A stretch of DNA of 64,000 nucleotides, from assembly GCF_020509005.1 (NCBI RefSeq), contig NC_063020.1, positions 744,001 to 808,000 on the forward strand. The letters are read 5' to 3'. Of this stretch, positions 56,128 to 64,000 are shown piece after piece. The notes under the pieces are model-generated. The model saw nothing but the letters and a program-made list of their open reading frames with translations, was not told the origin of the DNA and ran no database searches. How positions within the stretch are numbered: the stretch's first letter is position 1; each line of letters starts with the position of its first letter. The position numbers and the translations under genes were made by a program. This stretch comes from Fulvia fulva (Eukaryota; Ascomycota; Dothideomycetes; Mycosphaerellales; Mycosphaerellaceae).

Positions 56128-58374
56128 TTATGTAAACGTCCGAAGTCGAGCAATCTCCTTCCTCGCTTCCTCAACATCCTTGGACTTAGCTTTACTGTGC
56201 GAAGCACGAGAAGCGCTCAAACCAAAAGACTTCATGCCTTCGACCTCCTCTCTCGTGATACTCATGTCGCGCTTTGGTGGTCGCACTCCACGAGCAATGG
56301 CTTTATCGACAGCTTCATCATAGTCTCGGTCATGCTTCTCCGCGAGCCAAAGCAAGTAGTTCATGGTTTTCCAATTCTCATACCGCAGCTCGCCGAACGA
56401 GATGCCAGTATCACTTGTGGCTACCGCAGCCTCATCCGCAGGGGGTCCGGCATCGAGAGGGGTGCTGGTAGGGGCTGAACCCTGCTCGGTGGTCATATTG
56501 TCGTAGATCTCGCGCATGTCGCGATCAGGGATCCTCAGCTCTTCGGGCTGGAGAAGCGTCATGGGCAGGTCCTGGCTGCTGAAGTCTTGCACTACTGGAC
56601 GATCCTTCGTCTTCTCCTCGATAAAAGCGACATCTGCGAGCACGCTTTGCACGCTGTCTTGTACCTCCTCTGCAGTGATAAATCCACCAGGCGCCTCGTC
56701 CAGAGGTTTGTCAAAAGCTGCCTCGATGCCTTTGTGATGTTTGAAGTGTACCTGTTCTTGAAGTCTCGCATACTCGCCTTTGGCGAAATCGTCCTGTTCA
56801 GTGAAACGAGCGGCTTTGATCAAGACATGGAAGTCAAGCCCGTCAGGAGAGATGTTCTCCTTCCCTCTAGCATCGAGAATCTCCTTCCATGTCTTCAGAA
56901 CAAGGTCTTTGTCACCAAGCAGACCAGCCGCGGCCATGATGGATCGTCTCGTAATCTCGTTTGGCTCCAGACTTAGCGCATCCATATCCGCCAGCGCGAT
57001 GCCGATCGTCTCTCTTGCTCGCCCATATCCTGCGACATTCGTGATGATAGAGTTGAAGACGCTGACAGCAGGTAGTGCGCCGTACTGGGCGAACACTTCG
57101 AGCATCTTGCGCACGGCTTCAAGCACAGCGTCGACAACACGTCTTCGCTGCTTGGATTCAAGAGTAGAGACACCTGGTAAGCGCAAAAGCTGGGTCGCAG
57201 CGATGATGACTTCGTTGGCAGAATTGTCTGGTACCTTTCCGTTGGCACCAAGGTGGAAGTAAGTCACCGCAAGCATGGTTCGAAGTGTGGCCATATGTCC
57301 TGAGAGGGAAGTCATGTCTGAGCTCGTTCGTAGTTTGGCCAGAAGTCCCTTATAATGCGAAGTGGGAAGTTGTATGCCTGCGCGACATGCCATTGCGAAG
57401 ACGGTATACGACTCCGAAACCGGTCGCTCATCGTTGAAGGCAGCGAGGAAACGTGGCGGTACTGAGGTCGGGAAGAGCCTAAATGCAGAATCGAGCGCCA
57501 GGTATGCCTTGTTAGCTTTCCCTTGCAGTAGTCGTGCCTGCGCGATAGACCGAAGCAGCGAGAGTGGTAGCTGACCAAGCACGACTGGCTGCTCACGATC
57601 TGGCAGGATAGCTTCCGGCGACAAGTGGTAGGCATGAAAGTTGCCAGGAAAGCGAGCCAATGCAGTCTGGTATAGTTCTTCAAGCTCGTCCAGAGATGTC
57701 CCATTGACGGCGAGGAGATCGATGGCTGCGGCGTAGGTGTTTGTACTGACATACTCTTCGTCCTGCTCCTGTAGCCACCGCCAAAACCTTACGCCTGCAT
57801 CACCTGTTCCCGACTCCTTGAAGATAGCCAACAAATGGACATGCGCCTGGTTGTTGGGCAGCAGGTTGCCATGCCGCAGGTCTTCCACGAGCCGCACGGA
57901 GAAGGTGACCAATTCTTCCTTGTCCTCACGCTTCCTGGCCTTGAACGGTTTCTGATTCTCCACACGGACACATTGGTGGACCAATTGAGCGATGGCGCGG
58001 AAGTCGTCTGGTTTCAGAGGCTTCTTCCCTGACAGACTATGGTACAGTGCAATGGCAGTCCTGATGTCGCCGATCAGTATAGCTGTCATCAGATCCACGC
58101 GTGTAGACAAAGCTGGGAGATTGATCGTCTGTTTGCTGTCTGCTTTCTGCCTCTCCCGTTTCTGCCACGCTGTTCGAGGGTTCTTGCCAACGATCTGGCG
58201 TACTTGCGCATGTTTCGAGTTCTGCTCGCCATAGCGGCGACTCGTCGAGAATGGTCGCGTGGGTGGGACATCGAAGGACCAGGTGTTGTGGTAACTGCCA
58301 TTAACAAAAGTCTTGAGCCATAGCCGATGCGACTGCAACTCGACACGCGCTCGTTGCAATCGAAGTGATAGCAT
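56128..58374 (-). CDS. Mitochondrial pentatricopeptide-repeat protein
   Basis: 748 residues, single exon. The basic, Ser/Arg-rich N-terminus (MLSLRLQRARVELQSHRLWL...RPFSTSRRYGEQN) contains the FSTSRR motif common in fungal mitochondrial presequences. Helical-repeat segments run from about residue 95 to 540 (TAILIGDIRTAIALYHSL; NTYAAAIDLLAV; VSVFNSIITNVAGYGRARETIGIAL; LDFHVLIKAARF), matching divergent PPR units. The C-terminus is charged. Such proteins usually stabilise or translate mitochondrial mRNAs; the target is unknown. Divergent from the coatomer zeta gene. Confidence 0.8.
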   Translation of the reverse strand: MLSLRLQRARVELQSHRLWLKTFVNGSYHNTWSFDVPPTRPFSTSRRYGEQNSKHAQVRQIVGKNPRTAWQKRERQKADSKQTINLPALSTRVDLMTAILIGDIRTAIALYHSLSGKKPLKPDDFRAIAQLVHQCVRVENQKPFKARKREDKEELVTFSVRLVEDLRHGNLLPNNQAHVHLLAIFKESGTGDAGVRFWRWLQEQDEEYVSTNTYAAAIDLLAVNGTSLDELEELYQTALARFPGNFHAYHLSPEAILPDREQPVVLGQLPLSLLRSIAQARLLQGKANKAYLALDSAFRLFPTSVPPRFLAAFNDERPVSESYTVFAMACRAGIQLPTSHYKGLLAKLRTSSDMTSLSGHMATLRTMLAVTYFHLGANGKVPDNSANEVIIAATQLLRLPGVSTLESKQRRRVVDAVLEAVRKMLEVFAQYGALPAVSVFNSIITNVAGYGRARETIGIALADMDALSLEPNEITRRSIMAAAGLLGDKDLVLKTWKEILDARGKENISPDGLDFHVLIKAARFTEQDDFAKGEYARLQEQVHFKHHKGIEAAFDKPLDEAPGGFITAEEVQDSVQSVLADVAFIEEKTKDRPVVQDFSSQDLPMTLLQPEELRIPDRDMREIYDNMTTEQGSAPTSTPLDAGPPADEAAVATSDTGISFGELRYENWKTMNYLLWLAEKHDRDYDEAVDKAIARGVRPPKRDMSITREEVEGMKSFGLSASRASHSKAKSKDVEEARKEIARLRTFT

Positions 58375-58577
58375 CGCAAGTCACGAACATTCCCAGACAT
58401 GTGGAAGGAGAAAAGGGTTAGCTTCACATGCAACACATGCTCGAAGCAAGCACGGAACTGCCTCCGCCCCGAACTTCCACCACCAGCTGTCCATTGAACG
58501 ACCACATCCACCACTCCCACCACACCCAGTACCCTCACACAACACGCCCCGATACCGCACCCCCACAAACCGCAACC
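58375..58577. promoter_or_regulatory. Compact divergent promoter (PPR gene / RET3)
   Basis: Only 203 bp separate the two start codons, with a C/A-rich leader on the plus side. Two housekeeping genes share it. Confidence 0.55.
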
Positions 58578-59247
58578 ATGGCTCCCAATATGTCCCTCTT
58601 CTCCGTCAACGCGATCCTCATCCTCTCCACCGACGACTCCTCCCGCATCCTCGCCAAATACTACTCCCCACCACACATCCCGTCCACAGCAGTAGGCAAC
58701 GACTACCCCGGCGCAAACCCCTACCCCAATCTCAAGGACCAAAAAGCCTTCGAAAAGGGTCTCCTCGAGAAAACGGCGAAAACTACCAGCGATGTGATCC
58801 TATACGACAACAGAGTCGTGGTCTTCAAGACAGAGGCAGACACAATGCTCTACGTCGTCGGCGGCGCGGACGAGAATGAGATTATGCTCTACAACGTAAT
58901 CCTCGCCCTACGAGACTCACTGAACATACTCCTCAAGTAAGCCCATTCCCCTACCCCAAAATACACACAACCTCTGCACACATGTCCTAACACATCCCCC
59001 CAGAAACTCCGTCGACAAGCGCACCCTAATCGAAAACTACGACCTCGCCTCCCTCTGCATCGACGAAATCGTCGACGACGGCATCATCCTCGAGACGGAT
59101 CCCGTCATTGTCGCGAGTCGGGTGAGCAGACCGCCGCAGCAGGATATTCCGAACATGCAGGGGATTGATCTGAGTGAGGAGGGGTTGCTGAAGTTGTATT
59201 CGTTTGGAAAGCAGAAGTTGGGGGAGAGGTTACGGCAGGGTTTGTAG
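58578..59247 (+). CDS. RET3: Coatomer subunit zeta
   Basis: Exons 58578-58936 and 59004-59247 with a GTAAGC...CCTAAC...CAG intron, 200 aa. The longin-type fold is recognisable: [95 protein letters not shown] and [17 protein letters not shown]. It is the small adaptor-like subunit of the COPI coat, acting in retrograde Golgi-to-ER traffic. The length fits the family (about 180-200 aa). No damage seen. Confidence 0.95.
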
Positions 59248-59404
59248 TGGGTGCAGGATACTATGGATATGGAAGGTGTGGACATAGCGATGGAGTTTTG
59301 GCGTTGTGGTCAGCTGGCCAGGAAGGTAGGTTTGAAGGTCTTGTGGCATAGGGCAGACGCTATGGGATGGGCAGCTGTATGCTTCTGGCTATAGCGAAGC
59401 AAAA

Positions 59405-59592
59405 GTACGAACAAGCATCATCATCACACTTACCGCAAACCCGGACAAAAAGAAACCCCCTAGATATCCTAGAGGTGAAGATAATCCGATCATGACCGGT
59501 GGTGATCTGTACGAACAAGCATCAATCACCCTTACGGCAAGCCCGGACACAATGAAACCCTCTAGATATCCTAGAGGTGAAGAAAATCCAAC
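59405..59592 (+). repeat. Tandem duplication, period 104 bp, with palindromic core
   Basis: Units start at 59405 and 59509 with GTACGAACAAGCATC. Each contains a hairpin core, CCTCTAGATATCCTAGAGG in the second copy (59559-59577, perfect 7-bp arms), with one mismatch in the first. The units are diverged at about a dozen positions, so the duplication is not recent. Confidence 0.7.
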
Positions 59593-60224
59593 AATCTTTA
59601 CGGATCAAACTCATTTTAACATGACAAGTTTGGTTTTACAGATTTTGCTTTCTTGTCAACGCGACCTCAACACAGCGGCGTAATCTGATGATCACGACTT
59701 ATAGTTGCGTTGATGGAGGGGCAGGAGTGTGGGTGACATGTGTAGCTTTTTGTTGGCAGGAGGGGCAAATATGAGTGGATCAGCCATGGTCCAGCGATCA
59801 CGGCCTTTCATCGACATCACGCACCCATGGAGCGCGTTTTCATGTGGGATGTGCAAGTGACTGAGAAGATACAGTCGGACAAACTGTTGTTGAGACTGCT
59901 AGGTTGGGGCTGAGCGTCGTGGGTGAGCGGGTTTCAAATGGGTATGTACCTTGCGCAGCATCCGAGTCTCGATGATGTACGGTGATGTCCTTTGCCTTCC
60001 AGTCGAAGGTCTCGTTATTGTATGCGGCAACGATGGTGTTGCGAATGCGCGTACCTGAGGTAATGAGATAAGGGCTCCATAGTTCAGCTCCCGCTTGTTT
60101 GCGTCGTATGTACAATGTTTCGATATTGTAGCACTCAACATAGAAGACTGCCGCTGCAAAAACGCCTCAGCTCTCTACACATCCTCGTCTCGTCTCCCTC
60201 TCTAGTCCTCCCCTTGCACTTCGC
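59593..60224. other. Intergenic, 3' of complex I gene
   Basis: No supported gene. Short frames on the minus strand (59840-60159) show no recognisable feature. Confidence 0.45.
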
Positions 60225-60967
60225 TCATCTATACGGCGCATCCGCCCTCGCCACCGCCGCCAACTCCGGCTCCCACTTATCACCATTCGAAAGTAACTTC
60301 TCCTTATTGTATAACAGCTCCTCCCTCGTCTCCATCGCATACTCAGCATTCGGCGACTCCACAATCGCATCCACGGGACACGACTCCTGGCAGAACCCGC
60401 AGTAGATGCACTTGGTCATATCGATGTCGTACCGTGTTGTTCTCCTGCTTCCGTCTTCGCGCTCTTCCGCTTCGATTGTGATGGCTTGGGCGGGGCAGAT
60501 GGCTTCGCAGAGCTTGCAGGCGATGCAGCGCTCTTCGCCCGTTGGGTATCGTCTTAGGGCGTGTTCGCCACGGAAGCGGGGCGAGATGGGGCCTTTTTCG
60601 AAGGGGTAGTAGATTGTGTATCTATACCGATATCGTCAGGTTCTATGTTCCGTGCCAATGGCTGTGTGTGGTCCACTTACGGTGGTCGGAAGAACTGCTC
60701 TAGTAGCACGTACATTCCTCTCGCCATTTCCGTGAGGAGGAAGTATTTGCCCGCCTGATCCCACACGCTCTCCTTCTGCTCATTGTATCTCGGTGGCGGT
60801 GTTATCCTGAAGTTGGCGGGTGGTGGGCCTTCGACTGCTGGCTTTTGCCTCCGCGCGACGGTCGAGAAAGCCAGAGAGAAGGAGGAGGTGCGACCGGTGG
60901 CGGCGATGAGGAGGGAGTAGGTAGGCCGCGAGCGCGCCAGCGCCGTTAGTGCTCGCGGCGACGACAT
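60225..60967 (-). CDS. NADH:ubiquinone oxidoreductase 23-kDa (TYKY/NDUFS8) subunit
   Basis: Exons 60967-60681 and 60621-60225 (intron GTAAGT...CTGAC...ATAG), 227 aa. The start [20 protein letters not shown] begins a mitochondrial presequence (FSTVARRQ). The mature part carries two 4Fe-4S motifs, [12 protein letters not shown] and [12 protein letters not shown], which hold clusters N6a and N6b in the peripheral arm of complex I. Flanking signatures [17 protein letters not shown] and the C-terminal [11 protein letters not shown] agree. Longer upstream Met codons lie in frame but before the presequence. Intact. Confidence 0.97.
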
Positions 60968-61991
60968 TGTGTGTGTGGTGGTGAGGGTTGGTGGTGGATC
61001 GTGGTGTTTGGGAGTGTTGCTGTCGAAGTTCAAGGTGAGCTGCTTGGGTGCAGTGGCCAATGAGAGGGGAGACATATTACCATCATAGCGTTCAGGCGCT
61101 AGCAAGGCCACCCCGGTTCTGCTTCCGCCATCCGTGCATGACTTCACCATCATCATCTTCACTGTACTTCTCTACTTCCACTGCCAATCATCGTTATTTG
61201 CTTAATGTAAAGCTGCTGTATCTTTCACTTCGAGATGCTGTCCGCCAGCACTGTCTAACGATTTCAGCAGCACCTATGGATGATTTGCATCACCGTCTCC
61301 TTGGTCGGAAACATGCACCGTGAACCTGGCCGAACGAAGCAGGCAAGCAAAAATCTGCCACCAGTTGGCCGATGTTCCGCACGGCTCTTTGATCTTCCAG
61401 GGCTGGTGACAAAGTTGATCGCCGCCGAGCGCGTTGACTCCCTATCGAAGCGGAGGCCGTTGCTTCAACACGCTGGCACGTGGCCGAGTAGCGAGGTCCG
61501 ACTAACAAACTCGAGGGTATAGCGCGTCAACGTGTGCTAGATTGATAGATGTACGGTCCTTTGAGCGGCTCTCCAAAAGGAAAAGCAAAGTCGACAGATA
61601 CAGCGGCAACATACTTACTTTGTCACCATGCCTTGGAATCGAGCTCCCGGGCCTCTCGATCTCATCTGATAATGACTCTCGGTAAGGCCTGCCCGTCATG
61701 TCCTTTACGCGGGTCAAGCACGATGTTCCGAGCTGTAGGTACAGGACCGTACCCTCACTTCCATATCAGCACATGCTTTCATTATCTTGGGGCACGCGCC
61801 AGGTTGAAGGTGGTGAACGTGAACAATCACATGGACTCATGCTCGAGCTCGGGCTGCCCTCACCCTATTTAAGACCAGAACTGTCACCTCCAGCGTCTTC
61901 ATCTTGAGACTCCGTACCAGCCATCAACCACCACCACTCTCGCACCAACACATCTACACACCAACACACCGACCACCTCAAGCGCCTGACA
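60968..61991. other. Intergenic; promoters of complex I subunit and F-box-like gene
   Basis: 1.0 kb between divergent genes. A TATA-like TATTTAAG lies at 61865, about 120 bp before the plus-strand start, followed by a C/A-rich leader. No gene recognised. Confidence 0.5.
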
Positions 61992-63256
61992 ATGGCGAAG
62001 ACCAAGATCATCTCCACTGCCCCCGGAGGTCTCGACTACTCGAAATGCAAACGCACCGAGTTGGACACGTTCTACAAACAGCGCTTGCACAAGGATGTTC
62101 CAAAAGGCGTCAACAAGCCAGAGCTCATCCAGATGCTGCGCCGCCAGGACCAGGACCCCGGCACGTTCAGGTTTCTGGATCTCCCAGCAGAGATGAGGAA
62201 CGCTGTGTACAAAGAGCTGCTGATCCTCCCTCGACCAGGCTCTCGCCGCCGAGGCAGTACTTACCAGCCTGCAGTCCTTGGACTGTGTCGCCAAGTATGA
62301 GAGCACGACTTGACACCGATCTTGGTAACATCATGACTGACTCGTATTAGGTCCACTCCGAGTCTCCCGGCATCCTATATGGAGAGAACGAGCCAGAGAT
62401 CATCATTGAGGTAGCCCATCACACCGCGCATTCTTATCCCCGCGAACTACAACGTCATTGCACCATACCACTCTTCTCCAAGATCACACACAAGGATTGC
62501 CACCAGTTTTACCCATGGAGCGATGCATCCAGGTCTCTGCGGCTTGAGCAACTTACTCGATTCCATTCTTCCAGTGTCCAGATCAACATTGGCAACCAAC
62601 AAGTTGGTTCAGGCCTCAGCTCTTCTTGCGCGTCGGAGCTCCTGATCGCGGTGAACCAATTGCTCTACTCTCTTTGCGACTTCCTTGCTTCAAGCCCGCA
62701 AAAGCGCACAATAACTTCCAAGGTAAGTCAGCCCGTGCAGCCCGGAACATATCCGCCTCTAATCATGAAGCAGTTGAACGCCCAGACCGATCTTGTCACT
62801 ACTCAAGAACTTCACCAGACACTTTGGCCAGTCACACGACTTGGCTCAGCTACCACCATCAATTTCGTCAATGTACCGCAGAAGGTCCAACAGCTCTTAC
62901 TCGCTGGCTGCGTGACTGCTGGCGCCTCTCCCAGTCTCCTCGAGAAGTTGTCGCAAGCAGAGCCAAGGGCCAAAGCTATCTCGAAAGAGATTCGAAAGTT
63001 GGGATCCGAGAAGCAGGCCCAGATTCAGTCCGAGATTCGGGCTTGGTACAACACGACATACGACATCAACGTCGCCCTGAAGAGGACTCAGATGATGGAC
63101 AAGACCACGGAGAAAACCTTGAGGCAGCGCATAAGAACATTCGAGAAGACACCTGCTGGCAAACTGGCTGATCTACTTGCCGCGAACATCGGCGAAAGAA
63201 TCAAGGACATGGAGAATATCAGAGCGGATGTCGAGAGCAAGCGAGGCCATGCATGA
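61992..63256 (+). CDS. F-box-like (2EXR-type) protein with N-terminal SAP-like segment
   Basis: Exons 61992-62294 and 62351-63256 with an intron GTATGA...CTGAC...TAG, 402 aa. Residues about 15-50 (SKCKRTELDTFYKQRL...VNKPELIQMLRRQD) resemble a SAP-like helix-turn-helix. The F-box-like motif FRFLDLPAEMRNAVYKELLIL follows, with PAVLGLCRQVHSESPGILYGENE across the splice junction. The C-terminal half is lysine-rich and helical (SKEIRKLGSEKQAQIQSE...). It probably acts as an adaptor or DNA-associated factor; no experimental function is known for close relatives that I can name. Confidence 0.8.
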
Positions 63257-63707
63257 TGGGTTATAGTATTCGAGATTCCGGCGCGGTCATAAAACTCATT
63301 CATATTGCAGCGGTAGATATTGTAAGGTTGATTGCAATAAGACACTTGACTTTTGCTGACCACACCCAAGGGTCGGTCAATTTGGACGTTGCCGCCCTGG
63401 CTTTCGCACCTGCAACTTCGATGATGGCTTGTAATGGGCACAACGATCGTAAGACCTGCAGACCGGCACTGTTCGTAAGCGCGTACGCTGTCCTACTAGC
63501 CTAGCAAGTGTCGTTATTATCGAGAGCCCGAGCCGACCGCGTAAGGTGTTCAAAGGTGACGACCTTTCTCGAGGGCGGCAACGACTGACTTTACCCACCA
63601 TTGATCTGGTTACACAATCCGAATTCGGAGCGGTCACTTCACCCAGGCATTCGATTTGACGACTTTCTCATCGACCACGACGCGCTTGTCACACACTTAG
63701 GTACGAT
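63257..63707. other. Intergenic between two F-box-like genes
   Basis: 0.45 kb with no supported feature. Confidence 0.45.
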
Positions 63708-64000
63708 ATGGCTCATACTACTAAGGATCTACCTCGCGCACCCCATCGTCGCACAATATGGCCCAAGCTAAGAAGCACTTCTCGCGCATGGCACCCTCAA
63801 ACCCAGTCCCGCCTCGTCCAACTCCCCGGCGAGCTACGCAACATGATATACAACCTCGTCCTCTTCTCAGAGCCCCTCGACAGAAACCCTGTGCTCCGAG
63901 CACACAACCGATCCAGCAAGGCTATCGAAATTCGAACAATGACAAGGCCACCACTCGCAGCCACCTGCCTTCAACTCCAACATGAGTGCCTCTCCTCCTT
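63708..64000 (+). CDS. F-box-like (2EXR-type) protein, 3'-partial
   Basis: Frame from ATG 63708 (MAHTTKDLPRAPHRRTIW) runs off the right edge without a stop. It contains RLVQLPGELRNMIYNLVLF, the fungal F-box-like motif, then PPLAATCLQLQHECLSSF, matching the IRAEA-type region in the other two family members of this window. An overlapping frame from 63758 lacks any such motif and is rejected. Confidence 0.75.
   Translation, partial: MAHTTKDLPRAPHRRTIWPKLRSTSRAWHPQTQSRLVQLPGELRNMIYNLVLFSEPLDRNPVLRAHNRSSKAIEIRTMTRPPLAATCLQLQHECLSS

Noticed and set aside
58089..58742. 217-codon minus-strand frame overlapping RET3 and the PPR gene
   Set aside because: Low-complexity Gly/Val/Cys translation that is antisense to the well-supported coatomer zeta gene.
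1..64000. CRISPR arrays, bacterial-type operons, rRNA genes
   Set aside because: None seen. Intron structure and gene content are fungal; repeats found are two-copy tandems, inverted repeats or transposon ends.

Overview
The window comes from a filamentous ascomycete (Pezizomycotina, probably Dothideomycetes; this is inference). The evidence is: introns of about 50-60 nt with CTAAC or CTGAC branch sites, Zn2Cys6 regulators, many MFS-type transporters, F-box-like proteins with the LPxELRNxIY signature, and transposons carrying RIP-type mutations.

Layout. 1-9531 is a nest of transposable elements. A non-LTR retrotransposon with an open reverse-transcriptase frame and almost no CpG (1-2697) abuts heavily CpA-depleted relics: a minus-strand gag-bearing LTR element (2697-5286), a Copia element (5287-8866), a second LINE fragment (8867-9400) and a 130-bp MITE (9402-9531). 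11916-21384 holds a GH3 beta-glucosidase, an alpha/beta hydrolase, an RTA1-like membrane protein, a broken SMP-30-like gene and a PTR2 peptide transporter. 21684-26661 holds a small hypothetical gene, an intact tRNA-Ala, a cysteine-rich secreted peptide, a fold-back element and a 5'-truncated tRNA-Ala relic. 28027-43285 holds two Zn2Cys6 regulators (one degenerate), a GH93-like arabinanase, a GH35-type beta-galactosidase-like gene and a divergent LAC12-like sugar transporter. The transporter is split by a 5.5-kb LINE with a clear 15-bp target-site duplication. 43419-64000 is more conserved gene space: Bre4-like transporter, allantoate-type MFS permease with a frameshift, a DUF6594-like protein, an NTF2-like protein, a mitochondrial PPR protein, coatomer zeta (RET3), the complex I TYKY subunit, and three F-box-like genes in all (43419, 61992, 63708).

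How genes fit together. The GH93, GH35-like, sugar-transporter and regulator genes look like a small plant-cell-wall (arabinan/galactoside) utilisation cluster whose transporter has been destroyed.

The most unusual signal is in two tRNA-like loci. A tRNA-Tyr-like gene (10090-10235, minus) and a tRNA-Ala-like relic (26523-26658, plus) each carry, besides the normal anticodon-loop intron, a 55-57 nt insertion with GT...branch...CAG intron signals. One lies in the D loop and the other in the T loop. Excising each one exactly restores the arm. This suggests mRNA-type introns inside Pol III genes. All counts and comparisons were made by eye.
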